Positions 5,760 to 13,847 are shown, counted from the first letter of the stretch. The stretch: DNA of 13,847 bases from Dehalococcoidia bacterium UBA2160 (GCA_002328865.1 DCWO01000128.1:6522-20368), one strand, 5' to 3'. Notes: generated by a model from the letters alone, not told the origin. Program-made: numbers and translations.

Positions 5760-8700
5760 TTAGCTGCCCGCCGCCACACCGAGCAACTGGTTGGCCATCT
5801 GCTCTCGGAATTCTGCGAAGCTCCGCACGGTTTCCATCAGAGGTTCTTCCCAGCCTTCTTCGAGCTGGCCCAGGTCCAGGCGGATCTGCTCGTTGCCCAC
5901 TTCTGCGGCTCGGTCCAAGCGACGCTGGAGCGCGCGTCTTGCGCCGCCCACCTGGTCGGTTAGCCGCAGAACGATGCGTCCACTTTCGCGAGTGATGGAC
6001 TCCACTCCGGCAGAGGAGGCGATGAGTTTCAACCGCATCACGTACAGGAGATTGCGAGCCTGCCACGGCAGCGGTCCGAATCGGTCCCGAAGCTCGTCTT
6101 CGATCTCGCTGATCTTCTCCATGCTTTCTTGCTTGATGAGCCGCTGATACAGGCCCAATCGGGACGGCAGGTCGGGGATGTACTCTGCCGGGAGGCTGGC
6201 CGGGATGCCGAGGTCGACGCTTACCCCAGGCTCGGGCGCCAGGCTGTCCACCGTTGGGAGCTCGATTCCGTCGATGTCGCCGTCGACAAAAGCCGGCGTC
6301 TCGCCGACGAGTGCCTCGCCGGTCTCGTGCCTGGCGCGGAGCTCTTCCACGGCGCTCGACAGCAGCTTCGTGTAGAGATCGAAACCGACGGCGTGGATAT
6401 GTCCGCTTTGCTCGGCGCCTAGGATGTTTCCTGCCCCGCGAATCTCGAGGTCTTTCATAGCGATGCGGAAGCCGGCTCCCAACTCGGTCGCCGCAAGCAT
6501 GGCCCGAAGTCTGCGTTCGGCGGTCTCCGTGAGCGAGCGTGTCTTGGGGACTAGCATGTACGAGTAGGCCCGTCGAACGCTGCGCCCTACCCTGCCTCTG
6601 AGTTGATAGAGCTGGGCGAGTCCGAACGTGTCGGCCCGGTTGACGATCAGGGTGTTGACGTTGGGGATGTCGAGACCGGATTCGATTATCGTCGTGCACA
6701 CGAGGACGTCGAACTTGCCCTCGGCGAAGTCGGCCATGGCACCCTCGAGCTCGCGTTCGCTCATCTGTCCATGGGCTATGCCGACCTCGGCTTCAGGGAC
6801 GATCCGCTTTATGTAGTCGCCCATGTAGCTGATGTTGTACACACGGTTGTGCAGGAAATACACCTGTCCCTGACGGTCCAGCTCCCGCAGTATCGCCTCG
6901 CGAATCAGCTCGTCACTGAATTCCGACACGTAGGTCTTGATCGGCAGGCGCTCCTCGGGCGGGGTTTCCATGGTGCTCATGTCCCGAACACCGGCCAAAG
7001 ACATGTGCAGGGTGCGCGGTATAGGCGTCGCGGTCAGCGTCAGAACATCGACTTCCCGGCGCATCTGTTTCAGGCGTTCCTTGTGTGCGACGCCGAAGCG
7101 TTGCTCTTCGTCGACGATGACCAGTCCCAGGTCCTTAAAATGCACGTCTCGCTGAATGATCCGGTGGGTGCCGATGCAAATGTCGATCTTCCCGTCGGCC
7201 AGAGCTTCGACGATGTCTCGTTGTTCCTTTGATGTTCGGAACCGGCTTAGCACGTCGATGACCGGTGGATAGGCGCTCATGCGTTGAGAGAACGTAACGT
7301 AGTGCTGCTGCGCCAGGACTGTCGTCGGAACGAGCACCGCAACTTGTTTGCCGTCCATCACCGCCTTGAACGCCGCTCGCAGGGCGATCTCGGTCTTGCC
7401 GTAGCCGACGTCGCCGCACACCAGGCGGTCCATCGGCTTCTCCAGCTCCATGTCGTCTTTGACCTCGGACAGCGTCGCGACCTGGTCCGGCGTCTCCTCG
7501 AAGGGGAACGACTCTTCGAGTTCCGCCTGCCACGGGGTGTCAGGTCCGTGAGCGTGGCCCTTCTCCAACTCGCGCGCGGCGTACAGGGCGAGAAGCTCAG
7601 AGGCCATCTGGCGCGTGGAGCGCTCGGCCCGTGCCTTGGCTCGCGACCACTCTTGCGTCCCCAATCTTGTCAGGTGCGGGGGATGGTCGCTGGGGGCGAC
7701 GTAGTGGGTCACCCTGTCCAGGTGCTCCATGGGCACGTAGAGCCGGTCGCTCTGCGCGTATTGCAGTATCAGGTATTCGGCGCCCTCGGACTCTTCGTCC
7801 GTCGGTCTGCCGGTGCCGACAAATTTGCCGATGCCGTGTTCCACGTGAACGACGAAATCGCCAGGCGATATTTCCGACAGGAACGCATCCCATCTGACGC
7901 CGGGCCTACGCGCCGTGCGTCTCTGTTTCGCGATGCCGAATATTTCGGTGTCCCCGAGCACGATCAATCCGCCACCCGGAGTGGTCATCGCGAAACCGTC
8001 TCCGAAACTGGCGCCCTCGGCCTGGAGCACGGTGAGCTTGCCCGCCTCAGGCGTCTTCGTGAGTGCGCCTGGCAGACTCGCATCCGCCCCGTAGTCGGCT
8101 AGAATCTCGCCCAGCCGCTTTGAATGGGCCGTGATCGCAACCACGGTCTGACCTCCGGTGGTCAGGTCCGTCGCTTCCTCGACGAAGCTGTCGAGTTTGC
8201 CCAGGAACGTCGGGGCGGAGCCGAACGGGAGTGCGTGGACCTGCTGGTAAGTCAGGTCGTCGACACCCCACTGGGTCACTTCCATTCGCTTCGACACGGT
8301 CTCGGTCTGAGTCTCCAGGTCGGACCATGGGACGTGGAACGACGGGAAGTTGTACGGCAGCTCGCCGCGGTCTTCTTTGACGGTTCGGAGCTCGTGGATT
8401 CGCTCTTCCGTGTCCCAGGCGGTCCCAGCGACGTCGGGCGGGCGTAAGATGACCACCAGCCCGTCACGCGGAAAGTAATCGAGCAATGTGCCGTGGTTGA
8501 AGAAGCCCGCGTACAGGTTCAAGTCATCGACTTCGTGGCCCTCTAATAGTTGGCTGAACTCCTCTCGGATCCGATTCTGCTGCTGTTCCGTGCAGTTCGA
8601 AACGTCGATCCGTGAAATCTCCGACTCTAGTTGGTCTCGATCGGTCATTGCGGGCAACGTCTCGTGGGCGGGGATGACCTCGATCGAGTCCACCATGTCG

Positions 8701-9353
8701 GTCGATCTTTGATTCGACGGGTCGAACATTCGGATGCTGTCGATCTCGTTGCCCCAGAGCTCGATGCGGGCGGGCAACGACGCGCCGACTGGAAAGATGT
8801 CGATGATCCCCCCTCGGCGGCTCACCACGCCGGGACCGTACACCGATGACTCGAACCGGTAGCCCATCCTTCGCCACAGATTCAACAAGTCTTCGAGGTC
8901 CACTTCGTCGTTTACTTTCAGCGCGTGCACGTTCGACTCGAAGCTGTATCGGGCCAAGGTGCGCTGGGCGACCGCGACCGAGGACGCCACCAGCATCGGC
9001 GATCCAACGCCGGTCGTGAGCGCGTGCAGGGCCCGGAGCCTCTGCTGCGCGGTGTCGATTTCCGTCACGACCCGCTCGAATGGCAGGGTCTCGGTCTCCG
9101 GGAAATGAAGGACCGAATCGTCGTTGCCAGACCATGCCGTCAGGCTCTCATGAAGTCGCCGGGCTTCCTCCGGTTTCGGCGCGATCACGAGGACTGGAAC
9201 GCCCAAGTCGCGCCAAAGTGTCGTCAGCAAGAACGGAGTTGCCTCGGGCAACGCCTGAACAGTTGCCGACGCCGAGGTCTTCTGCAACGTATCGCTCAGC
9301 AGTTTGTACTGAGGGGTTGGTTCAAGAAAAGCCGATAGCGAACTGAGGTCCAT
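5760..9353 (-). CDS. mfd: transcription-repair coupling factor
   Basis: Mfd is an ATP-driven DNA translocase that pushes stalled RNA polymerase off damaged DNA and recruits UvrA. The 1197-aa product has the usual full length and domain order. UvrB-like domains occupy about residues 12-350, including PETETLPFERV and SRRGGIIDIFP. The RNA polymerase-interacting domain follows at about 496-595 (GDFVVHVEHGIGKFVG, DRLYVPMEHLDRVTHYV). The RecG-like motor has Walker A GDVGYGKTE (647-655), DEEQ box (748-751), LTATPIPRTL (773-782) and motif VI QLRGRVGR (917-924). The C-terminal domain contains IPASLPAEYIPDLPSRLGLYQRL (about 1050-1072). The ATG at 9353 has only a weak GGGACGG upstream. A small putative metalloprotease gene lies upstream on the same strand, and a candidate promoter lies between the two. 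No frameshift or motif loss is apparent. Confidence 0.98.
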   Translation of the reverse strand: MDLSSLSAFLEPTPQYKLLSDTLQKTSASATVQALPEATPFLLTTLWRDLGVPVLVIAPKPEEARRLHESLTAWSGNDDSVLHFPETETLPFERVVTEIDTAQQRLRALHALTTGVGSPMLVASSVAVAQRTLARYSFESNVHALKVNDEVDLEDLLNLWRRMGYRFESSVYGPGVVSRRGGIIDIFPVGASLPARIELWGNEIDSIRMFDPSNQRSTDMVDSIEVIPAHETLPAMTDRDQLESEISRIDVSNCTEQQQNRIREEFSQLLEGHEVDDLNLYAGFFNHGTLLDYFPRDGLVVILRPPDVAGTAWDTEERIHELRTVKEDRGELPYNFPSFHVPWSDLETQTETVSKRMEVTQWGVDDLTYQQVHALPFGSAPTFLGKLDSFVEEATDLTTGGQTVVAITAHSKRLGEILADYGADASLPGALTKTPEAGKLTVLQAEGASFGDGFAMTTPGGGLIVLGDTEIFGIAKQRRTARRPGVRWDAFLSEISPGDFVVHVEHGIGKFVGTGRPTDEESEGAEYLILQYAQSDRLYVPMEHLDRVTHYVAPSDHPPHLTRLGTQEWSRAKARAERSTRQMASELLALYAARELEKGHAHGPDTPWQAELEESFPFEETPDQVATLSEVKDDMELEKPMDRLVCGDVGYGKTEIALRAAFKAVMDGKQVAVLVPTTVLAQQHYVTFSQRMSAYPPVIDVLSRFRTSKEQRDIVEALADGKIDICIGTHRIIQRDVHFKDLGLVIVDEEQRFGVAHKERLKQMRREVDVLTLTATPIPRTLHMSLAGVRDMSTMETPPEERLPIKTYVSEFSDELIREAILRELDRQGQVYFLHNRVYNISYMGDYIKRIVPEAEVGIAHGQMSERELEGAMADFAEGKFDVLVCTTIIESGLDIPNVNTLIVNRADTFGLAQLYQLRGRVGRSVRRAYSYMLVPKTRSLTETAERRLRAMLAATELGAGFRIAMKDLEIRGAGNILGAEQSGHIHAVGFDLYTKLLSSAVEELRARHETGEALVGETPAFVDGDIDGIELPTVDSLAPEPGVSVDLGIPASLPAEYIPDLPSRLGLYQRLIKQESMEKISEIEDELRDRFGPLPWQARNLLYVMRLKLIASSAGVESITRESGRIVLRLTDQVGGARRALQRRLDRAAEVGNEQIRLDLGQLEEGWEEPLMETVRSFAEFREQMANQLLGVAAGS

Positions 9354-9357
9354 GTGC

Positions 9358-9398
9358 GATGCCGTCCCGTAAAACCGAAATCTGCTGATGCCGTCCCG
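9358..9398. repeat. 12-bp direct repeat in the mfd leader
   Basis: GATGCCGTCCCG occurs at 9358-9369 and again at 9387-9398, 29 bases apart start to start. Both copies lie between the predicted mfd promoter and the start codon. The spacing is close to three helical turns, so they could be operator half-sites, or they may be a chance duplication. Confidence 0.5.
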
Positions 9399-9470
9399 AT
9401 GGCCCGAAACGCCTAAACGGCCAGCACCCGAAGCCGTGGGTTGTCGCGACTCGCGGTCTGGCCTCCGTCA

Positions 9471-9479
9471 ATTGTATCA
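9471..9479 (-). promoter_or_regulatory. extended -10 promoter candidate for mfd
   Basis: On the minus strand TGATACAAT combines a TGn element with TACAAT (five of six to consensus). No good -35 box is seen at 17 bases. Transcription would start near 9464, giving a leader of about 110 bases that contains the 12-bp direct repeat. Confidence 0.4.
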
Positions 9480-9502
9480 CCACGCGAACGACGGACGCGC
9501 AG

Positions 9503-9868
9503 CTATGATGCCCCCATTGCGTCCAGTTCGTCGTCGCCTATGCCGAAATGGTGTGCGACCTCATGCACGACGGTGTCGCGAACCTCTTTGACCACGTCTT
9601 CCTCGCTGGGACACACGCTCTCGATAGTGGTCTGGAACAAGGTGATCTTGTCTGGGAGAACGAGGTTATAGTCGTAGCGGTCAGGCAGCGGAATGCCCTC
9701 GTACAACCCCAACAGGAGTTCATCATCATCGAGGTCGGAGCCGATGAGTTGGTCGCGCGACGCGACTTCCTCCACGACGACGTCCACGTTGTCCATGCAC
9801 GAAAGGATATCGTCCGGCAAATCGTCGAGGGCCTCGCGTACAAGCCGTTCAAACTGTGCTCTTTCCAT
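9503..9868 (-). CDS. putative zincin-like metalloprotease, HExxH (PF06262-type)
   Basis: This is a 121-aa protein of the small zincin family often annotated as minimal metalloprotease or DUF1025. The zinc-binding site is HEVAHHFGIGDDEL: H102, E103 and H106 form HExxH, and G109 and D112 follow in the HExxHxxGxxD pattern. LLGLYEGIPLPDRYDY (52-67) and LPDKITLFQTTIE (71-83) match the rest of the family. The N-terminus is acidic and there is no signal peptide, so it is likely cytoplasmic. A natural substrate for this family is not established to my knowledge. The ATG lacks a clear Shine-Dalgarno. TGGTACACT ends 9 bases upstream and could be an extended -10 giving a near-leaderless mRNA, but this is weak. 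mfd follows 149 bp downstream. Confidence 0.85.
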   Translation of the reverse strand: MERAQFERLVREALDDLPDDILSCMDNVDVVVEEVASRDQLIGSDLDDDELLLGLYEGIPLPDRYDYNLVLPDKITLFQTTIESVCPSEEDVVKEVRDTVVHEVAHHFGIGDDELDAMGAS

Positions 9869-9922
9869 AGCTCAAAGAGTGTACCAGAACTGACGGCGCC
9901 GCTTGCAAGGCAAATATCACCC

Positions 9923-9951
9923 TTGACCGGACGTTGCGGTTGAAATATGGT
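9923..9951 (+). promoter_or_regulatory. promoter candidate for the enolase-superfamily gene
   Basis: TTGACC (9923-9928), a 17-base spacer and TATGGT (9946-9951) lie in the 200-bp gap between two divergent genes. The -35 box is good and the -10 box is moderate (four of six). The predicted 5' leader is about 110 bases and ends in a strong AGGAGG. Confidence 0.45.
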
Positions 9952-10068
9952 TGCGTCGGACTCGTCGCCGCACCGCCAGACGAAGCTCTGAAATGATGAG
10001 GATTCTCCGCATTATTGAGCTCGCGACTGGCAGTCAATCCGGCCCATTTACATTTCCAGGAGGCAGCT

Positions 10069-11238
10069 TTGAAAGTCACAGCCATCAAGAGCTATTCAGT
10101 CCAGGCGGGCGACGGTCGTCCCTACTTCATCGTGAAGGTGGAGACGGATGAGGGGATATACGGCCTCGGTGAAATCGGCATCCGCAACTGGGGCGGCGCC
10201 ATCACCGAAGCCATCAACCACCTGTCTGAGGTCGTAATCGGCGAAGACCCGTGGAGCACCGAGCGCCTCTGGCAGCACATGTTCCGAGGCGGTTTCTTCC
10301 CCGCGGACAAGGTTTACTGCTGCGCCATCAGCGCCATCGACATCGCTCTGTGGGACATCAAGGGCAAGTCAGTTGGCATGCCCGTGTACAAGCTACTGGG
10401 CGGACCGGTCCGCGACAAGGTCGTCTGCTACCCGCACACACAGGGTCACACAACGCAGGAGCTCGTGAACAACTGTGTCGAACACGTCGAAGCAGGCTGG
10501 AAGTTCGTTCGATGGGGACAACCCGAAACCGGCGGCGTGTTCGAGTACCAGGGCATGGACGGACGGCTTGAGCCCGTCGAGTCGATCCGCATCGCCGAAG
10601 AACAGATGGCCGCCGTGCGCGAGGCCGTAGGTCCAGATATCCAGATATGCTTCGATGTCCACACCAGGCTCGACACGGCCCATGTCGTCACCATGTGCCG
10701 TGCTCTGGAGCAGTTCAACCCATTCTTCATCGAAGACCCGTTGAGGTCGGAGAACCCGGCCAGCTACCGAACCTTGGCCCGCCACGTCTCGTTGCCCATC
10801 GCGGCCGGTGAGCAGTGGGCGACCAAGTGGCCCTTTCGTGAGGTGATCGAGGAGGAGCTGATCAACTACGCCCGGATCGATCTTTGCATCGTCGGAGGTT
10901 TGACCGAGGCGCTCAAGATCACACATTGGGCGGAGACTCACTACATCGACATCGTGCCCCACAACCCGCTCGGACCGGTCAGCGCCGCGGCGTGCGTCAA
11001 CCTGTGCATGGCCTCGACGAATGTCGGCGTGCAGGAGATGCCAAAACGACCCGGAACGTTCGCGACCGACCTTTTCCCGGTGCAGATCGAGTGGGAGGAC
11101 GGCTATGCCTGGACGCCCGCCGACCGACCCGGCCTCGGCGTCGACTTCGACGAGGCGGTGGCCCAAGCGAATCCGGCGCCGCTGACGGGATGGACCCCGC
11201 TGCTGCGCCGCAACGACGGCGCATTGACGAACTGGTAG
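10069..11238 (+). CDS. GalD-like sugar-acid dehydratase (mandelate racemase/muconate lactonizing enzyme family)
   Basis: This 389-aa enolase-superfamily protein has the N-terminal capping domain (about 1-120) and a barrel domain. It probably removes water from a sugar acid such as a galactonate-type aldonate to give a 2-keto-3-deoxy acid. Candidate metal ligands are D196 (CFDVHTR), E222 (FIEDPL) and E248 (AAGEQW). H198, the D271-H298 pair (ARIDLCIVGG, VPHNPLGP) and E323 complete the site. The spacings of these residues equal those I recall for E. coli D-galactonate dehydratase (D183, H185, E209, E235, D258, H285, E310), and not those of mannonate dehydratase. The exact substrate is unproven. 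The start is TTG at 10069, with AGGAGG 5 bases upstream. The frame is open to 10015, but that start lacks such a site. No sugar kinase, aldolase or transporter lies next to it. Confidence 0.9.
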   Translation: MKVTAIKSYSVQAGDGRPYFIVKVETDEGIYGLGEIGIRNWGGAITEAINHLSEVVIGEDPWSTERLWQHMFRGGFFPADKVYCCAISAIDIALWDIKGKSVGMPVYKLLGGPVRDKVVCYPHTQGHTTQELVNNCVEHVEAGWKFVRWGQPETGGVFEYQGMDGRLEPVESIRIAEEQMAAVREAVGPDIQICFDVHTRLDTAHVVTMCRALEQFNPFFIEDPLRSENPASYRTLARHVSLPIAAGEQWATKWPFREVIEEELINYARIDLCIVGGLTEALKITHWAETHYIDIVPHNPLGPVSAAACVNLCMASTNVGVQEMPKRPGTFATDLFPVQIEWEDGYAWTPADRPGLGVDFDEAVAQANPAPLTGWTPLLRRNDGALTNW

Positions 11239-11314
11239 CCTGCCACAGACAGGGTCTATTTGGGCATGGCTATCGGAACGAGCAGTTCCAGTCGAGGCTG
11301 ATGGGGCAGCACTA

Positions 11315-13123
11315 TTAGTCGTACGACAGCACGCGAACGCCGTCGTCGTCGGCTATCAGGAGCACGCTTGTCCCTTGGGCTTCGGCCACCTGGCGCGCCA
11401 GGTCGGTGAAGTCGATCGCGGCCGGCTGTAGCGTTGACGCGTCGAGGTCTGCCCAGGCCAACGTTCGGATAGCGTAACCCAGCGCGTCTTCGAGTACGCG
11501 AACGAATTCGCTGGCGTTGCCAGCGGCGAGCAGCGCGACCTGCTTCGTTTCCTGCACTGCGACGTATGCTGCCTCCGGGGCGGCGTCGCGGTCGGTGCGG
11601 TAGATTGACCAGAAATACGGCAAGAAGGCGCCGGCGGTCACAGCGACGCCGATGGCGGGACGGATGTCCCGGACGGTCTCGATGGAGAGACTGGCGTCCA
11701 GCGCGTCTCGCAGAAATACGAAGATGGTTCCGCTCAGGCTGCCGACTGCCGCCAACACGCCCGCGCCGAGCGCCGTGAACAAGAACGTGCGCCGCGAGAG
11801 GGCTGTCCGCTCTCCGGGTGTGCCGGAATCGACGCGGCTCTGCGCGTCGCGCAAGTAGTAGACCAGCAGCGGGGCGCCTATGAGGCCGAGAGTGAGCACC
11901 AGGGCTATCGGCTCTTTCCAGAGGTCTTCGCCTGAAACGAGTATCCTCGTGCGTTCGGTCAACAGGGCCAACGCCGTGTTGACCAGCGTGAACGATGCAA
12001 AGGTCAACGTGCCCAATCCCAATGCGGACACCAGGTAGATGTACGCGCGTCTGGAGCCGGTTGACTGCCCGCCGCTGGAGGCGACTTCGGCTCGGACCGC
12101 CCACCAGTGATACGCCCAGAGCGCCGCGCCGATGGCCAAAGTCGCCAGGGCTGACGGCAGTATCTCGAAGTGCGCGACGGCGGGATCGGCCTCCGGCGCC
12201 CTTAGCGCCCACTCCAAGGCGCGATTTACTATGATTCCGGCGCCCACCAACGCGGTAATGGCCCCGCCGAGGATCGTGTATCCGTACAGGTAAGCCATTC
12301 GCAAAGATGAGCCGCGATCTCCGGCGACGAACCTGAGCCAGTGGAGCGCCCACAAGCCTCCGCCCGCGATGCCGACGGCCAGCGCCTCACGGAGCGCGGG
12401 CCGCCATAGTCCGGTGTCGGCTGGCAGCAGCACTGGAACCGAGAACGCGGCCACGTAGCCTTCCACCAGAATCACGTGGACGAAACGGGCCAAGCCGAAC
12501 GCCAGCATCGACACGCTCACCAGCGACGCCAGGTAGAGATACAGACGGCGCACGGCGAGGGTTTCTGGCGAGTCTTGGCCCTCCTCTCGTTCCAGCGTCC
12601 AGTGCCACGCCCAAACGGCCGACGCGACGACAAGGGCCGACCAGGCGAACCCGGCGAAGTCCCGAGCATCGAAGATCCACAGAAGAGCGCCTACGAGCCC
12701 GCTTGCGACCAATACAAAGCAGACGGCGAGCACCAAGTAGAGGTACAGCTTGCGCAACACCGACAGCCGCTCGACGGGCAACTCCGCGACGTATCGTTGA
12801 ATCGCCCGCCAATGGAACGCCCACAGCGGCGCTCCCACGATGACCAGGGCCAGACCCCAGGCGAGTCTGGTGGTCGTCGTCTCAACGACGTCAGATATGA
12901 CGATTCGCTCCAGCAGGTCTGCACCCACCAGGATCACGCCGTTCACCGCCATCATCAGCGTCACGAACGTGACTGTGTAGAAATAGATGCGTTTGACGGT
13001 CCCGATTCCCGGGTCATTCCGCTTTTTGCGATTGCGCATTGTGAGGCCCGCATAGATCGCATAGGCGATGCCGGCCACGGCGACGATGAGCACAATCAGC
13101 GGGATCAGTTCCTGGAATCGCAT
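11315..13123 (-). CDS. polytopic membrane protein of six tandem DUF5671-like repeats
   Basis: This 602-aa protein has about 13 predicted membrane helices. After an N-terminal helix (5-25), six units of about 68-86 residues follow. Each opens with a short R-x-x-aromatic-x-aromatic motif and carries two helices. The openings are KRIYFY (44-49), RKLYLY (124-129), RRLYLY (192-197), RMAYLY (275-280), RRAYIY (358-363) and RRTFLF (444-449). The first four units close with WA-x-HW: WAFHW (101-105), WAWHW (171-175), WALHW (258-262) and WAYHW (336-340). In units five and six this decays to LLVYY and LPYFW. A soluble C-terminal region of about 85 residues ends in SVLLIADDDGVRVLSYD. The family assignment is by pattern and the function is unknown. 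The ATG has GGAG 7 bases upstream. It lies 31 bp after the secreted-protein gene and is probably cotranscribed with it. Confidence 0.8.
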   Translation of the reverse strand: MRFQELIPLIVLIVAVAGIAYAIYAGLTMRNRKKRNDPGIGTVKRIYFYTVTFVTLMMAVNGVILVGADLLERIVISDVVETTTTRLAWGLALVIVGAPLWAFHWRAIQRYVAELPVERLSVLRKLYLYLVLAVCFVLVASGLVGALLWIFDARDFAGFAWSALVVASAVWAWHWTLEREEGQDSPETLAVRRLYLYLASLVSVSMLAFGLARFVHVILVEGYVAAFSVPVLLPADTGLWRPALREALAVGIAGGGLWALHWLRFVAGDRGSSLRMAYLYGYTILGGAITALVGAGIIVNRALEWALRAPEADPAVAHFEILPSALATLAIGAALWAYHWWAVRAEVASSGGQSTGSRRAYIYLVSALGLGTLTFASFTLVNTALALLTERTRILVSGEDLWKEPIALVLTLGLIGAPLLVYYLRDAQSRVDSGTPGERTALSRRTFLFTALGAGVLAAVGSLSGTIFVFLRDALDASLSIETVRDIRPAIGVAVTAGAFLPYFWSIYRTDRDAAPEAAYVAVQETKQVALLAAGNASEFVRVLEDALGYAIRTLAWADLDASTLQPAAIDFTDLARQVAEAQGTSVLLIADDDGVRVLSYD

Positions 13124-13154
13124 CTTATGGCTCCGGTTCTACGGTTCGCTTGCT

Positions 13155-13688
13155 TCAGGCGGTCGGTGTAGGAACAGGGGTTGGCGTAGGGGTTGGGCTC
13201 GGAACGGGAATCTCGCGCACCGGTGACTCAGGCTTGTACGATCCACAGTTGTACAGCGGCCATGGAAACTCGCTGAACCGCCAGTCGCCGTTTTCGGATT
13301 TCAGGGCGTATCGCTGCTCGTGTGAAGACTCCGAGCTCCCGAACGGGCCGTCGGACCGGAACTCGGTGATCCTTAAGGTCACGAATGTCGATTCGCCGAT
13401 CCTGTGCGTCTCCTCGAGGGTGACGCGGTTGTTTTCGAAACGGTCGTCGTAGGCGAAACGTGCGGTAAACATCTGCTCGGGACCGCAATCCACTTGAAGG
13501 TTTGACGCCAGCATGCCGTAAGCGCTTTCATATTCGCTCTGTCCCATGGCTTTCAGGAATTGCTGAATCGTTGCTTCCGGAGTGCCGGGCTCGAAATCGG
13601 TCTCGCGCTCCGTCAGCGCAACGACAACGCTGACCAACAACAGGACGCCCAGCGCTGAAGCCGCTCCGATCATCCAGACCTTTCCCAT
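13155..13688 (-). CDS. membrane-anchored extracytoplasmic protein, DUF4878/NTF2-like, with Pro-Thr tail
   Basis: This 177-aa protein has one N-terminal hydrophobic helix (about 5-25), read as an uncleaved anchor or signal peptide. It lacks a lipobox cysteine. The segment TPEATIQQFLKAMGQSEYESAYGMLASNLQ (36-65) resembles the start of DUF4878/NTF2-like domains. The strands TFVTLRITEF and WRFSEFPWPL follow. C68 and C148 could form a disulfide outside the cell. The end, PVPSPTPTPTPVPTPTA, is a low-complexity wall- or surface-type tail. The ATG at 13688 has AGAGG about 10 bases upstream. The next gene on the strand is the six-repeat membrane protein, so the two may work together at the cell surface, but no function is known. 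Confidence 0.75.
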   Translation of the reverse strand: MGKVWMIGAASALGVLLLVSVVVALTERETDFEPGTPEATIQQFLKAMGQSEYESAYGMLASNLQVDCGPEQMFTARFAYDDRFENNRVTLEETHRIGESTFVTLRITEFRSDGPFGSSESSHEQRYALKSENGDWRFSEFPWPLYNCGSYKPESPVREIPVPSPTPTPTPVPTPTA

Positions 13689-13717
13689 TGCCGGTCATCC
13701 TCTCACATGTCACCGAA

Positions 13718-13742
13718 GAGCGGTCCCGGATTCGGACCGCTC
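13718..13742. terminator. perfect 9-bp hairpin upstream of the secreted-protein gene
   Basis: GAGCGGTCC and GGACCGCTC form a perfect 9-bp stem around a 7-base loop. On the minus strand it is followed by only TTCGG, so it is either a terminator without a U-tract for a gene beyond the window or a feature of the 5' region of the gene at 13155-13688, whose start is 29 bases away. Direction is uncertain. Confidence 0.4.
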
Positions 13743-13847
13743 GCCCAAGTATGCCAGAGCGCCCTGGGTGCGTGTAGGTGCTTTCGGACCATCTTCCGGT
13801 GGTAGAGGATTGAGCCTGGATTTCGATGTTGTTGTCCAGCGAAAATG
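13743..13847. other. window edge with no supportable gene
   Basis: Several minus-strand frames stay open to the edge because the DNA is GC-rich, but none reads as a known protein. An ATG occupies the last three bases on the plus strand and could begin a gene outside the window. No RNA gene or clear promoter is seen. Confidence 0.4.

Noticed and set aside
10015..10068. Earlier start of the GalD-like gene at TTG 10015
   Set aside because: The added 18 residues do not fit the family start, and AGGAGG lies correctly before the TTG at 10069.
9951..10151. Small plus-strand frame upstream of the GalD-like gene
   Set aside because: It overlaps the dehydratase start in another frame, is Arg/Ser-rich and has no recognisable domain or ribosome binding site.
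11239..11314. Terminator between the GalD-like gene and the membrane protein
   Set aside because: Only a 5-bp stem (GGAAC/GTTCC near 11275-11289) without a T-run is present, which is too weak.
1..13847. tRNA genes, CRISPR arrays, insertion sequences, prophage or defence genes
   Set aside because: None was seen on either strand. The genes are mostly chromosomal housekeeping genes with similar base composition throughout.

Overview
This is a GC-rich bacterial chromosomal window of mostly housekeeping genes. No rRNA, tRNA, CRISPR array, insertion sequence or phage gene was seen. The best guess for the source is a Chloroflexota bacterium of the Dehalococcoidia/SAR202 type. That is inference from three things: a membrane protein built of tandem DUF5671-like units, a threonyl-tRNA synthetase without its TGS domain, and a GalD-like enolase-superfamily enzyme (SAR202 bacteria carry many enolase paralogues). 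No marker gene settles it.

Region 1 (1-3896, all minus strand) is the translation cluster thrS-infC-rpmI-rplT, transcribed right to left. thrS has a good promoter, then a leader with a strong terminator-like hairpin and a second long hairpin just before its ribosome binding site. infC has its own promoter and apparently starts at a rare AUA codon. rpmI overlaps the end of infC. A terminator-like hairpin and a 107-bp palindromic repeat element then separate rpmI from rplT, which normally sit side by side.

Region 2 (3897-5736) is a divergent pair: a HypE/PurM-superfamily ATP-binding protein of unknown role (minus) and a HAD-family hydrolase (plus). The HAD promoter is placed so that its mRNA would begin at or within a few bases of the ATG.

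Region 3 (5760-9868, minus) holds a small zincin-like putative metalloprotease followed by mfd, the transcription-repair coupling factor. mfd converges on the HAD gene with only 23 bp between them.

Region 4 (10069-11238, plus) is a GalD-like sugar-acid dehydratase of the enolase superfamily with its own promoter. Region 5 (11315-13688, minus) is a two-gene unit: a membrane-anchored secreted protein with a DUF4878/NTF2-like look and a Pro-Thr tail, followed by a membrane protein made of six tandem two-helix repeats. The right end (13743-13847) has no supportable gene.

The window does not contain an obvious new multi-gene system. The observations most worth checking are the AUA start of infC, the two-hairpin thrS leader, the repeat element splitting rpmI from rplT, and the six-repeat membrane protein with its secreted partner.
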